From positions 1 to 64,000 of the forward strand of contig NZ_BAIX01000011.1 in NCBI RefSeq assembly GCF_000613405.1: 64,000 nt of DNA. Direction: 5' to 3'. Within the stretch, counting starts at the first letter, position 1. Every line of letters begins with the position of its first letter. The notes under the pieces are model-generated. The model was not told the DNA's origin. It saw only the letters and a list, made by a program, of their open reading frames with translations, and ran no database searches. The translations under genes and the position numbers were made by a program. Of the stretch, positions 1 through 8,333 are shown piece by piece. The stretch comes from Hoylesella enoeca JCM 12259. GTDB taxonomy: Bacteria > Bacteroidota > Bacteroidia > Bacteroidales > Bacteroidaceae.

Positions 1-123
1 GGCCGATGTTCAAGTTAGAAGTACAATTTGTTAAAAGTGTTAATTGCGCGTTTGGACAATAGACTTTAAAACATTGATAATCAGTAGGTATTGAAGTCCT
101 AAAACTTCAAGAAAGACACAACT

Positions 124-187
124 GTTGATGCACAAAAAATAGAGGGAAAGAAGAGATTCTGACCCGTTTAACACTTTTTGCATCAAC
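124..187. promoter_or_regulatory. Inverted repeat in front of the HTH gene, possible operator
   Basis: GTTGATGC (124-131) and its exact complement GCATCAAC (180-187) face each other, each followed inward by an A-rich or T-rich run. The second arm ends just before the ATG at 191. The position suits autoregulation by the HTH protein encoded immediately downstream, but this is inference. I found no convincing promoter and no other gene in the first 190 bases. Confidence 0.4.
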
Positions 188-190
188 AAT

Positions 191-682
191 ATGGGAAAGC
201 AATTAGATTCCAAACAGCGGCAAGAAATTGCCAAGCTCCTTCAAGAGGGGAAGAATTTCAGGGAAATTGCTGAAGTTCTAAAGGTTGACCGTACCACGAT
301 ATTGCGAGAGATTAACCGCAATGTCGGAGACAACGGCGTGTATGATCCTGAATTAGCCGAAACCAAGAGACGAAGGCGAAAAAAACTCCAATCCGTATCT
401 CCCGGTGCTGTTGCGCAACTTCCTCCCAATGTCAGGGAAGAAGTTGAGAAGGTATTGGCTTTTGAGACTCCGCCTGTCAAGCGAAGGCAATTAATCGTGG
501 ATAAGTACATAAACGAATATGGCCCGGTAATAGAGAAAAAACTTATTTCTCCAATGGCAGCCATGCGTGCGCTTGCAAACGAGTTCTACATGAGTGTAAG
601 TACAGTGTACTATCTTTTGAAAAGGGAGGGTATCTACCGAGATAGAACCAACCCTGTCTGTATGCCTTCTCCTAAAGGATAA
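191..682 (+). CDS. IS30-like helix-turn-helix regulator
   Basis: This 163-aa protein has an N-terminal HTH (about residues 4-45) of the type found in IS30 transposases and other HTH_38 proteins, including the run EIAEVLKVDRTTILREINR. A lysine/arginine-rich linker follows (about 58-66). A second HTH-like stretch lies near the C-terminus (STVYYLLKREGIYRDR). There is no DDE catalytic domain, so it is unlikely to be a transposase and more likely a plasmid DNA-binding regulator. An inverted repeat sits directly upstream of its start. It heads the replication and accessory gene block. Confidence 0.75.
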   Translation: MGKQLDSKQRQEIAKLLQEGKNFREIAEVLKVDRTTILREINRNVGDNGVYDPELAETKRRRRKKLQSVSPGAVAQLPPNVREEVEKVLAFETPPVKRRQLIVDKYINEYGPVIEKKLISPMAAMRALANEFYMSVSTVYYLLKREGIYRDRTNPVCMPSPKG

Positions 683-701
683 CCTTTAAAAGCGGATTTT
701 C

Positions 702-989
702 ATGTATTACATCGTAAAAGAAGTCCATGTGCGCAAGAAACCACTATGGTTGGTTGACTTGCTCTTTCAGATAACCCCATCCTTGTATCGGGAGAAAGGG
801 TCAAAGGAAACGGTTGTTGGTAAATTCAACACAATTCTCTCTCTCATCTTAGATGCCCGGGTAAGGTGGCATCATGGTAAATCCTTGTTATCATCTATTC
901 AAACCATTACCCACGATGAGACATGTATTTGGATCAAAGGAAACCGAGGCTCAAAGTTTCTTTCCTTTCGAATAGAATCAGACAATTGA
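702..989 (+). CDS. Hypothetical protein
   Basis: 95-aa basic protein with no motif that I recognise. It lies 19 bp after the HTH gene and 19 bp before the next small ORF, so the cluster is probably co-transcribed. The codon use resembles its neighbours. No signal peptide is seen. Confidence 0.6.
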   Translation: MYYIVKEVHVRKKPLWLVDLLFQITPSLYREKGSKETVVGKFNTILSLILDARVRWHHGKSLLSSIQTITHDETCIWIKGNRGSKFLSFRIESDN

Positions 990-1008
990 CTTTTAAAAGA
1001 ACAGCAGT

Positions 1009-1146
1009 ATGGAAATAGATAACAGTAGAAAGACAATTACAACATTTGTCCTCGTAGATCCAACCGGTAAGATCTTTGACGATTTCGAGAACATCAATGA
1101 GAATATAGAAGTAAGGGCGATAGCCATTGAACCCCAAAATAGCTGA
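1009..1146 (+). CDS. Small hypothetical protein
   Basis: A 45-aa ORF from ATG 1009 to TGA 1146, with its stop three bases before the next start (1150). It encodes an acidic peptide starting MEIDNSRKTITTF. The tight packing against the replication initiator gene and normal codon use argue that it is translated. Function unknown. Confidence 0.5.
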   Translation: MEIDNSRKTITTFVLVDPTGKIFDDFENINENIEVRAIAIEPQNS

Positions 1147-1149
1147 CCT

Positions 1150-2679
1150 ATGGGAGATTACAAATGGATTTGTCTTATCAGAAAGTTCTATAATTGTTCT
1201 TTCTATAATGACAGCAACGCCGTGCAAATGTTCCTGCACATTTTTTTGAATGCTCAAAGGGAGGATAAGCCTTACTTTGACAAAATTACGATGAGAGGGC
1301 AGTTTCGCACCTCAATTAAAGACATCATGGGTTTTTTGGAGATAAGCCGTAAATCCGCCCGGCGTTCTTTAGATAAGCTGAAGGCGGCAGGCATTATCCA
1401 TGTTGCCTCTCTAAGACGTAACGGTGTTCTCATCACCGTTCGTGAATTTTCAAAGTTCCTGTCTTTGGAAAATGTGAGAGGTGGCTGGGTGAAGCTTTAT
1501 TACGATCTTGACTTCCAAGATTTCTTTGTGAACGCACAGGTTCTTCATATTTACCTTCATTTACTTCTTCATACTTACTCGGAGAGTGAAAACTATGAGG
1601 ATCCGCTATGGTTTGACATGAAGAAGATCAGTGCTTCAACCGGCATTCCTGTAGAAGGCATTAAAGAGGCCCTCCAGAAGCTACGCAAGCTGGGCATCCT
1701 GAATATTGGTTATAACGGTCAGAAGAAACTTTCTTCCGTTCGTTTGATAGAGTTCTCCGATTATGTCAAGGACACCTGCCCGGTAACATCAATAGGTCCC
1801 TCTGCCAGTCATGTCACATCAGTCGAAAGTTTCTCTGATTTGGAAAACTCCTCATCTAATGGAGCTGCCATTATAAGTTTCGAAGACGGGGGGATAAAAA
1901 CTGAACAAAAGGAGCCAAAAGAAGGGCCAAAAGATGCCCAACAAAATTCTGTACGAAACAGTTACGAAATGTCTACCAAGTCTTTTGTAAATGACGGAAA
2001 TACAGCTACTTACAAACCAAAAGGTCAAAAAGAGGGCCAAAAGAGGGAACAAAACCGTCCAAAAGTTGAAGCCACCAAAATGCTACCAAACAGTCATGGG
2101 GGCGGCTACGCGCGTGATCCTATTATAAAAGAGAATAAAGATAAGAGAATAGAGAATCTTCATTATTATAATTATTCGTCCGCACGAAAATTTTCGTCAA
2201 TTGAAGAATTGGTCTTTGATGACGAATGGGTGCGCTCGATGCAGCTGCTTTATGGCTTCCCGGATAAGGAAACGCTCTATAATGCCCTGACTTTGTTCTT
2301 GGCGAACTTGAAGTGTCGCAAAGAAGAAGTTCCAAAAGGACTGGAGGGGTTCCTTGACTATTTCTGCAACTGGTATAAACGAAATGAAAAGAAGCTGCTG
2401 CATAAACTGAAGGCGCAAACACCGTCTAAAGACTATGCAAAAGTTCTTTGGGACAAGTGTATGTCTGCCTTTGCCAAGATTGTAAGCGAACGTGCTTTTG
2501 CATCGGTTTTCCAACAAGTCTCTTTTGAGTCCTTCGACAATGTGGCCAAGACGCTGACACTTGTTCTTCCGAATAAGCGAATATTTGAGATATTGGAAGC
2601 TGATTACCTTGATACTGTTAGAACGGTGTTACACAAGTTTTTCGGTGCAGGGTTACGGCTTCAATACCGCATTGCATAG
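1150..2679 (+). CDS. Replication initiator-like protein with C-terminal DnaA domain I-like module
   Basis: 509 aa. The N-terminal half carries two winged-helix-like segments (about residues 40-100 and 135-200; ISRKSARRSLDKLKAAGII and IPVEGIKEALQKLRKLGIL), as in plasmid Rep and phage O/DnaD-like proteins. A low-complexity Lys/Gln/Glu-rich linker (about 240-330) follows. The last 85 residues begin with LWDKCMSAFAKIVSE and continue through a LVLPNKRIFEILEADY segment, which matches the pattern of the DnaA N-terminal domain, the part that contacts helicase. There is no AAA+ domain. With the primase next door this fits a plasmid initiator that recruits the host helicase. The role is inferred. Confidence 0.65.
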   Translation: MGDYKWICLIRKFYNCSFYNDSNAVQMFLHIFLNAQREDKPYFDKITMRGQFRTSIKDIMGFLEISRKSARRSLDKLKAAGIIHVASLRRNGVLITVREFSKFLSLENVRGGWVKLYYDLDFQDFFVNAQVLHIYLHLLLHTYSESENYEDPLWFDMKKISASTGIPVEGIKEALQKLRKLGILNIGYNGQKKLSSVRLIEFSDYVKDTCPVTSIGPSASHVTSVESFSDLENSSSNGAAIISFEDGGIKTEQKEPKEGPKDAQQNSVRNSYEMSTKSFVNDGNTATYKPKGQKEGQKREQNRPKVEATKMLPNSHGGGYARDPIIKENKDKRIENLHYYNYSSARKFSSIEELVFDDEWVRSMQLLYGFPDKETLYNALTLFLANLKCRKEEVPKGLEGFLDYFCNWYKRNEKKLLHKLKAQTPSKDYAKVLWDKCMSAFAKIVSERAFASVFQQVSFESFDNVAKTLTLVLPNKRIFEILEADYLDTVRTVLHKFFGAGLRLQYRIA

Positions 2680-2717
2680 GGTCAGAACTACAAACCATTT
2701 AAGATTGAATTACGCTT

Positions 2718-3743
2718 ATGAATGAAGCTCAAAGAATATTGCAGATGACCGATGGGGGCTTGGCAGTGTTCATTCACTACCTTGGTGAAAAGTGCCTTGC
2801 CCGGACTTTCCGTAACCCTTTCAGGGAGGACAGCCGCCCTTCATGCCACCTGTATGCCAACAGAGGCGGATATGGCAACGGCCAATACTACCTCCAAGAC
2901 TTCGGAGACAGCAGCTTCTGTGGCAACTGCTTTACGATAGTGGGAAGGCTGTGTAATATCAACCCAAAAACCAACTTTCGCGAAGTGCTTCAAGTGATAG
3001 ACAGAGACCTTGGACTTGGCATTTTTGATGAACAACGAAGTGAGCACTATGTGTTGATGAAAAGAAAAGCCACACCCTCACAGAAGTACAAATGTTCTTC
3101 CATAGCGAGTTTTGAGGTCGTGACACAGCCTTTCATGCCATGGGAGGAAGAGTATTGGGGGCAATATGGCATTGGACTTTCAACGCTGGAACGTTACAAC
3201 GTAAAGAGCATCAGCAGTTGTACATTCAAGAAATCGTCCGGTGGAAACTTTGCCGTTTACGGTTCAAAGGCTATTCCGACCTACGGATATTTCTTCGATG
3301 ACGGACGTAGGCTGAAGATTTACAGGCCTAAGGCAAAGACACGTTTCATGTATGCCGGTCACTTCCCAAAGCCCTATATCTTCGGGCGTGAGCAACTGTC
3401 TGAAGAAGGATCACTCGTTTTCGTCACAGGTGGCGAGAAAGATGTCATGTCGCTGTCGGCGCATGGATTTCCGGCCTTGACATTTAACAGCGAGACGGCC
3501 AACATTCCCGAAGATGTAATGGATGAACTTTCCCAACGATTCCGTCGAATCATTTTTCTCTATGATACAGATGAAACCGGGCAAAGGGAATCTGCTTTGC
3601 GGATACAACAGTACGGCGAGAAATACAACGTTCAGAAACTTGACCTACCGCTGTCCGGAGAGAAATCGGAAAAGGACATCAGTGATTTCTTCCGTCTGGG
3701 GCACACCGCAGAAGAACTGCAAGCAATGATAGAAAAGCTATAA
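2718..3743 (+). CDS. Toprim-domain DNA primase
   Basis: 341 aa. The N-terminal region (about residues 30-75) has NPFREDSRPSCHLY and DFGDSSFCGNC, resembling the zinc-binding/CHC2-like start of phage and plasmid primases. The C-terminal half is a Toprim fold, with TGGEKDVMSL at about residue 236 supplying the conserved glutamate and LYDTDETG at about 282 supplying the DxD metal site. It probably primes plasmid DNA synthesis. It follows the initiator gene by 38 bp and has a full-length paralog on the opposite strand at 11316-12344. Confidence 0.85.
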   Translation: MNEAQRILQMTDGGLAVFIHYLGEKCLARTFRNPFREDSRPSCHLYANRGGYGNGQYYLQDFGDSSFCGNCFTIVGRLCNINPKTNFREVLQVIDRDLGLGIFDEQRSEHYVLMKRKATPSQKYKCSSIASFEVVTQPFMPWEEEYWGQYGIGLSTLERYNVKSISSCTFKKSSGGNFAVYGSKAIPTYGYFFDDGRRLKIYRPKAKTRFMYAGHFPKPYIFGREQLSEEGSLVFVTGGEKDVMSLSAHGFPALTFNSETANIPEDVMDELSQRFRRIIFLYDTDETGQRESALRIQQYGEKYNVQKLDLPLSGEKSEKDISDFFRLGHTAEELQAMIEKL

Positions 3744-3753
3744 TTATCGAAAA

Positions 3754-4371
3754 ATGAAATTAGAAAAAATAAGTAAACCTATATTCAGGCACGCAGGAGG
3801 AAGCTCCGATAATATTCGGATCAGAACCTTGACAGATGCTGCCACGCCAAGTATAATGGGCATTGATGTTAAGGAGTTTCCGGAGGTTCATTCGGTCTCC
3901 TACCGTTTTCTCTCCAAGACCTATCACGGGGTGGGTGTCATAAACCAGAACAACGGGATAGAATTTGTTGGCCAAGACCTGACGGACTCCCCCATGACGT
4001 TGAATAGTTCCGGCGTGACTTTTCTTCCCATGGAGAAAGAGCACAGGAGCGACAAGTTGTGTATGTTCGCAGACATGATGGATTATTTGGCCTACCAGAC
4101 CTTGCAGAAGAATGGCTTTGTCAGGCTGCCTTCAGACTGTGATTTCATGATTATGTCGGATGTAAGGAATTTCATCCATATCTCGGTCGAAGGAGATGAC
4201 TATGATATGGTTTATCTCTACTTTCCCAATGATGTCATGGGCTGCACCATAACCAAGACATTAAAGGATCGGTATGGCAAGCATGCCATTGAGTGTAATC
4301 CCCTGTACAAAGGTTATAACAACCTGTTGCAGTTCGTAAAAGCCATTGAGATCACCACAAACAGCAAATAG
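3754..4371 (+). CDS. Degenerate Toprim-like protein
   Basis: 205 aa, beginning 10 bp after the primase gene. The order of elements recalls the DUF3991/Toprim_2 family of Bacteroidales primases. A CMFADMMDYLAYQTL segment sits where a functional Toprim has an 'EGxxD' glutamate, followed by DFMIMSDVRNF and then VYLYFPNDVMG in place of the 'YLDND.AG' metal site. The glutamate is replaced by alanine and the first aspartate of DxD by proline, so catalysis is unlikely. It may be a structural partner of the active primase. The family assignment is by eye only. Confidence 0.5.
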   Translation: MKLEKISKPIFRHAGGSSDNIRIRTLTDAATPSIMGIDVKEFPEVHSVSYRFLSKTYHGVGVINQNNGIEFVGQDLTDSPMTLNSSGVTFLPMEKEHRSDKLCMFADMMDYLAYQTLQKNGFVRLPSDCDFMIMSDVRNFIHISVEGDDYDMVYLYFPNDVMGCTITKTLKDRYGKHAIECNPLYKGYNNLLQFVKAIEITTNSK

Positions 4372-4377
4372 AGCCGT

Positions 4378-4479
4378 ATGGTATATGTCATAATCATCCT
4401 TGTCTTGCTGATAGCTTTGGGAGTAGCTTTCTATTATGAAATCACCCATAGCTACGACGATGACAAGTTCAGGAAATGA
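4378..4479 (+). CDS. Small single-pass membrane protein
   Basis: A 33-aa ORF (ATG 4378, TGA 4477-4479) six bases after the previous stop. The first 19 residues form one hydrophobic helix (MVYVIIILVLLIALGVAFY), followed by a short charged tail. Such micro-proteins are common in plasmid operons, and the function is unknown. Confidence 0.5.
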   Translation: MVYVIIILVLLIALGVAFYYEITHSYDDDKFRK

Positions 4480-4540
4480 AAGATAAAGGGATTGATGTAA
4501 GTGCATCCTTTCCAAATATAAAACGCTAACAAGTAAAAGT

Positions 4541-5119
4541 ATGATTAATTATGTTTTAAGTATTGAAACCGGAGTTACGGATCTAGTCCGTACCCCCGAG
4601 TACTATCAGACAGCCACTTTTGTGCAAAAGAAAGAAGAGCTCTTGGCTCTGATTTATCAAAAGAAGAAACTCAAGCCTTTTGCCAGCATGAAGCTCATAA
4701 GGAGTATCAGTTTCTTTATCAAGCGCTCCATCAGCCTTTGGCAGTTACAAGGTCTTGCAAACAAGATAGAAACGATGTTCGGCCCATCTTGTTTCCAAAT
4801 CTCCATCGACAGAGAGAACAATACCGTTCACATGCTCTGTGGCTGGATAGATAAAGAGACAGGTGAGTGCATCGTGCTGAACCGTACAGAACAAAAGAGG
4901 CTTTCCGTCCTGATCCTGGATTATTTGGACTTGCCACGTCCCCGGTGCGCCGACATGTGGTTGAGATACTTTCTGCTGAACAAATTTGACAATGACAATT
5001 CTGTCTTCAGCAGACAGATAGAGTTTCTTGAAAGGTCTGAATATGAGAGTTTAAGTTATCCGGTATTACGGGATAGTCTCAAATACGTGGAGATGGTATG
5101 TAAAGGATTACTGAAATAA
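4541..5119 (+). CDS. Hypothetical protein
   Basis: 192 aa, no recognised domain and no signal peptide. The start at 4541 is preceded by CGCTAACAAGTAAAAGT, an intergenic motif that precedes several other genes in this window. The product has a basic N-terminal half and an acidic C-terminal half. It lies between the primase cluster and the deoxyribosyltransferase-like gene, 11 bp from the latter. Confidence 0.6.
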   Translation: MINYVLSIETGVTDLVRTPEYYQTATFVQKKEELLALIYQKKKLKPFASMKLIRSISFFIKRSISLWQLQGLANKIETMFGPSCFQISIDRENNTVHMLCGWIDKETGECIVLNRTEQKRLSVLILDYLDLPRPRCADMWLRYFLLNKFDNDNSVFSRQIEFLERSEYESLSYPVLRDSLKYVEMVCKGLLK

Positions 5120-5130
5120 AAAATACACTT

Positions 5131-5643
5131 ATGAGATTTTTAAAGATTTATTTGGCCAGCAGCTGGCGGAACAAGCATTTCGAGAATTTATTGAACGTCC
5201 TACGGATTCAGGGTTACTATACCTATGACTTCAAGCATCCCGAGGACAATGAACTAAGCGGATTCAGTTGGGAGAAAGTCGATAAGGACTTCAAGAAGTG
5301 GACTTGTAGGGATTTCAAGGAAGGGCTTCACCATCCCGAGGCTGTCAAAGCATTTGAAAAAGATTTTCACGCCATGCAGGAAGCGGACTATTGTGTCCTC
5401 CTCTTACCGTGTGGCCGCTCTGCCCATTCTGAAGCCGGTTGGATGAAAGGGCAAGGCAAGAAAGTGTTTGTCCTTGATATGTCCGAGAAACCAACGCCCG
5501 AGCTGATGTACCAGATGTTTGATGCGTATGTGACGAGACCGATTGATTTGGTAGAACACATTGAAGCAGCATTCCATAAGGACAATATGCTACTTAAAGA
5601 AAATTTCAGCACACATGGACAGAGTGACAAAGAGACGGACTAA
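5131..5643 (+). CDS. Nucleoside 2-deoxyribosyltransferase-like protein
   Basis: 170 aa. The start KIYLASSWRN and the later block CVLLLPCGRSAHSEAGWMKG match the nucleoside 2-deoxyribosyltransferase/DUF4406 superfamily: a Rossmann-like start, then a glutamate-bearing motif that precedes GKKVFVL. Members transfer deoxyribose between bases or cleave nucleotides. On phages and plasmids they may tune the nucleotide pool or produce modified nucleotides, but the substrate cannot be read here. Its 3' end overlaps the next small gene by 29 bp. Confidence 0.7.
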   Translation: MRFLKIYLASSWRNKHFENLLNVLRIQGYYTYDFKHPEDNELSGFSWEKVDKDFKKWTCRDFKEGLHHPEAVKAFEKDFHAMQEADYCVLLLPCGRSAHSEAGWMKGQGKKVFVLDMSEKPTPELMYQMFDAYVTRPIDLVEHIEAAFHKDNMLLKENFSTHGQSDKETD

Positions 5644-5794
5644 CCTCTTGTATAATTTAAGAAAGAAAGGAGTCAGATGTTTGACCAAGGAGCGTATGAT
5701 TTTCTTTCCCTATGGAGAGGACCCCAATGAAGTCAGGCAAATTGTCTGTTTATGCAACGAGTATCATTTCCATGTACAATTGGAACTTCAATAG
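5615..5794 (+). CDS. Small hypothetical protein
   Basis: 59 aa from the ATG at 5615, inside the end of the previous gene in another frame. It encodes a very basic N-terminus (MDRVTKRRTNLLYNLRKKG) followed by MIFFPYGEDPNEVRQIVCL. The open frame continues well past the previous stop and fills the gap to the next gene, so it is likely translated by coupling. An earlier in-frame ATG exists at 5561. Function unknown. Confidence 0.5.
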   Translation: MDRVTKRRTNLLYNLRKKGVRCLTKERMIFFPYGEDPNEVRQIVCLCNEYHFHVQLELQ

Positions 5795-5822
5795 CACATT
5801 TAATATTAAAAGTATACACAGA

Positions 5823-6053
5823 ATGAAAAAGATAAAGGATTTAACCGTAACAGTAACCTATACTGTTGGTTTGCATGACGTAGAAGTCAGCGAAAAGGTT
5901 TATGATGATCTAAACGCCTTGGCAGATAAAGGGCGTGTAAACTGTGATCTTATGAATTTGGACGAGCAAGTATGTACTGGTTTCGAGTGGCTTTCTGATC
6001 ATATTCACGAAAGTGACGCTTGTGATTGGAATTATGAAGTTGATATGGAATAA
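5823..6053 (+). CDS. Hypothetical acidic protein
   Basis: 76 aa, taking ATG 5823 (MKKIKDLTVTVTYTVGLHD). The frame is open further upstream to 5712, but that part overlaps the preceding gene and has untypical composition. The product is acidic and soluble, with no recognised domain. Confidence 0.55.
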   Translation: MKKIKDLTVTVTYTVGLHDVEVSEKVYDDLNALADKGRVNCDLMNLDEQVCTGFEWLSDHIHESDACDWNYEVDME

Positions 6054-6075
6054 TCTTAAATGTGGCCAATAGAAA

Positions 6076-6678
6076 ATGAAACATATATATCTTTTTATAG
6101 GTGCTGCCATTATTACCTACCTCTTAATATCGCTGGCAACATTGGATTTGATGTGGTGTGTGCACAACACTCCTTGGATATGGATAGCGGTAATACCACT
6201 CTTTCTATTCTTATATTTCTTCGTATTCATGTGCTTTCATGAAGAAATGGGATTTAGGGAAGATCGCGCAATGCAGCAGACTCTCGCGGTAGCCAAAGCC
6301 AACAAGCTGATAGAAAAGTTGCAAGAGCAACTTCCAAATATGTTCCAAGGATTGGTTGATATGTCAATGGCAGAGATTAGAGACAGTCTTAGAGCGGTGA
6401 ATGAAGAGCAAGCTCGCAAAGTTGCTACCCTTTCAACTGATATTTACAACGTGCTGGAACGACGTCAAAAACTTCTCGACCTGGAACGTAAGGTCAAGCA
6501 ACATAAAGGACAGCCTATGCTCTTGACAAAAAGAGAAACAGCGTCCTTGTTACTTGTTGATTATTCTACCCTTAGAAAATGGGCAAGGAAAGGATTTCTT
6601 GTCCCCACAAGGATTACTCCCCACCGTGAGTTATATCGTTATAGTGATGTTCTAAAAATATTGGAGGGCAAGGTATGA
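6076..6678 (+). CDS. Membrane-anchored MerR/excisionase-like HTH protein
   Basis: 200 aa. Two hydrophobic helices occupy about residues 2-24 and 33-55. A helical, probably coiled-coil middle follows (about 60-145). The end is a MerR/HTH_17-type DNA-binding domain (LLTKRETASLLLVDYSTLRKWARK, then RYSDVLKILEG, about 150-200). A DNA-binding domain tethered to the membrane is unusual and could link the plasmid or a promoter to the envelope. The stop codon overlaps the next start by four bases (ATGA at 6675). Confidence 0.7.
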   Translation: MKHIYLFIGAAIITYLLISLATLDLMWCVHNTPWIWIAVIPLFLFLYFFVFMCFHEEMGFREDRAMQQTLAVAKANKLIEKLQEQLPNMFQGLVDMSMAEIRDSLRAVNEEQARKVATLSTDIYNVLERRQKLLDLERKVKQHKGQPMLLTKRETASLLLVDYSTLRKWARKGFLVPTRITPHRELYRYSDVLKILEGKV

Positions 6679-6998
6679 AAGATATACTTAAAGTTTTAAA
6701 GAAATATCCCGATTATACGGTGATTGCACATGCCACGGGCTTATGCTGTCCCGAAGGCGACATGGATTTCATGAGAGACAACCCCCTTCTTGTAGGGTGG
6801 TGCGAAACGAACATTGGCCACATGATGGTCATGGAGTGCCCCAAATGCTTCACGAAATTCAGATACCACGCAACAGGACATTGGGACGACACCCTTGACG
6901 AGTTCAGGGAGAGCATAGAGGACAAACTGTATCACGACAGTCTGTCGCCTGTGCACTTTGCCAACGCAGCCGAATTGTGGAAAATGATTACTAAATAG
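6675..6998 (+). CDS. Hypothetical protein with possible zinc ribbon
   Basis: 107 aa, translationally coupled to the previous gene. It holds several cysteines (GLCCPEGD and MECPKCFTKFRY), the latter a CxxC that could form half of a zinc-binding knuckle, plus several histidines. No function can be assigned. Confidence 0.55.
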   Translation: MKDILKVLKKYPDYTVIAHATGLCCPEGDMDFMRDNPLLVGWCETNIGHMMVMECPKCFTKFRYHATGHWDDTLDEFRESIEDKLYHDSLSPVHFANAAELWKMITK

Positions 6999-7008
6999 AT
7001 TAAAGATT

Positions 7009-7359
7009 ATGATACAGATTTGTACAACGAAAGAGCAGTCACAACGACTGTTGGATTTAGGAATACAGCGTAAAACCGCCGATATGTTTTGGCCTTTGAA
7101 ATCTTCTTTCCCCGAGGTCTGCAATGATGGAGACCAGTACCAAGCCGACTATCCTGCATGGTCACTTGGATCATTGATAAATCTGCTTCCAGATGTAATT
7201 TTTGCTCCCAATCGCACATTTAGATTAGAAATAAGGAATAGAAGTATTTCTTATGTAAATGGAGATTCCCTTTTTAAAATAGAGGAAAATAAAGGTGTCT
7301 TTGAAAACTGTTTCTCCATGATAGAGTGGCTTGTTGAACATAAATATTTAAAACCATGA
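7009..7359 (+). CDS. Hypothetical protein
   Basis: 116 aa, soluble, with an N-terminal CTTKEQSQRLLDLGI segment and a C-terminal SMIEWLVEHKYL helix. I recognise it only as a type often found in Bacteroidales mobile elements and phages. Its stop overlaps the next start by four bases. Confidence 0.6.
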   Translation: MIQICTTKEQSQRLLDLGIQRKTADMFWPLKSSFPEVCNDGDQYQADYPAWSLGSLINLLPDVIFAPNRTFRLEIRNRSISYVNGDSLFKIEENKGVFENCFSMIEWLVEHKYLKP

Positions 7360-7571
7360 TGAATAAGGGATTAGAACACGAGTTTGAGCAATTAGGTAGG
7401 ACAAAGAAATGCAAGTTCATATCGCAGCATGTAGATTTGGCTTCTCCTGAAGCTATTGCCAAGTATGTAAAAGGGTATCTTTTTGACGTACTTAAAGATG
7501 TTGGTGATGATGAGTATATCGCCACATATCTTCGGAATAAAGGTTACAAGGTAGAGGGTAATATAGAATAG
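7356..7571 (+). CDS. Small hypothetical protein
   Basis: 71 aa, overlapping the upstream gene by four bases and ending three bases before the methyltransferase start. It contains charged helices and no recognised motif. The coupling to both neighbours implies an operon with the methyltransferase. Confidence 0.55.
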   Translation: MMNKGLEHEFEQLGRTKKCKFISQHVDLASPEAIAKYVKGYLFDVLKDVGDDEYIATYLRNKGYKVEGNIE

Positions 7572-7574
7572 CAA

Positions 7575-8333
7575 ATGGAAAACATCAAATTACTCTATAT
7601 AGACTTGTTCTGCGGAGCCGGTGGAACTTCCACCGGTGTTGAACATGCAAAGTTAGATGGAACAAAGTGTGCGAGGGTAGTCGCCTGTGTCAACCATGAT
7701 GCGAATGCAATCGCATCGCATCAGGCAAACCACCCCGACACATTACACTTCACCGAGGATATTCGCACACTTGACCTTACCGGTCTTACAGCCCATTTGA
7801 ATCGAATGAGAATGAAATATCCATCAGCTTTAGTTGTCCTATGGGCTTCACTTGAATGCACCAACTTCAGCAAGGCCAAAGGCGGCCAGCCACGCGATGC
7901 AGACAGCCGGACGCTTGCAGAGCACCTTTTCCGTTATATCGAGCAGCTGGCCCCAGACTATATACAGATTGAGAATGTGGAAGAGTTTATGAGCTGGGGG
8001 GACATGGACGATAAAGGACACCCTATCTCAAAGTTAAAAGGATGCAGCTATGTTCGTTGGACAAATAAAGTTATCTCTTACGGCTATCATTATGATTGGC
8101 GTTTGCTGAATGCCGCCGATTTTGGTGCATATACCTCACGCAAGAGGTTTTTCGGTCAATTTGCGAAGAAAGGCCTCCCCATAGCTTTTCCTGTTCCAAC
8201 ATTCTCGAAGAATGGTGACAGTGGCATGTTTCATGCTACAAGAAATGGAAGCCTGTTCGTGAAGTGCTTGACATGGATGATACTGGCCAAAGCATCTTTG
8301 ATAGGAAGAAGCCACTATGCGAGAAAACCTTGA
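7575..8333 (+). CDS. DNA cytosine-C5 methyltransferase, N-terminal part (frameshifted gene)
   Basis: This piece holds motif I (DLFCGAGGTSTG, residues 10-21), the catalytic-loop cysteine at about residue 95 in SLECTNFSKA, and the ENV motif (IENVEEF, 133-135). The usual Pro-Cys of motif IV is Glu-Cys here. SRKRFFGQF corresponds to motif VIII. After about residue 218 the reading frame turns to nonsense. The family sequence resumes in the -1 frame as KKWKPVREVLDMDD, so one base appears to be missing between 8219 and 8240. The intact gene would run 7575-9169 (about 531 aa). It probably protects plasmid DNA from restriction, since no nuclease partner is adjacent. Confidence 0.85.
   Translation: MENIKLLYIDLFCGAGGTSTGVEHAKLDGTKCARVVACVNHDANAIASHQANHPDTLHFTEDIRTLDLTGLTAHLNRMRMKYPSALVVLWASLECTNFSKAKGGQPRDADSRTLAEHLFRYIEQLAPDYIQIENVEEFMSWGDMDDKGHPISKLKGCSYVRWTNKVISYGYHYDWRLLNAADFGAYTSRKRFFGQFAKKGLPIAFPVPTFSKNGDSGMFHATRNGSLFVKCLTWMILAKASLIGRSHYARKP

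Noticed and set aside
40-234. 64-aa minus-strand ORF at the left end
   Set aside because: It overlaps the HTH gene start and the inverted repeat, with no supporting signal.
191-682. IS30-family transposase
   Set aside because: Only the HTH part is present; no DDE domain and no terminal inverted repeats flanking it.
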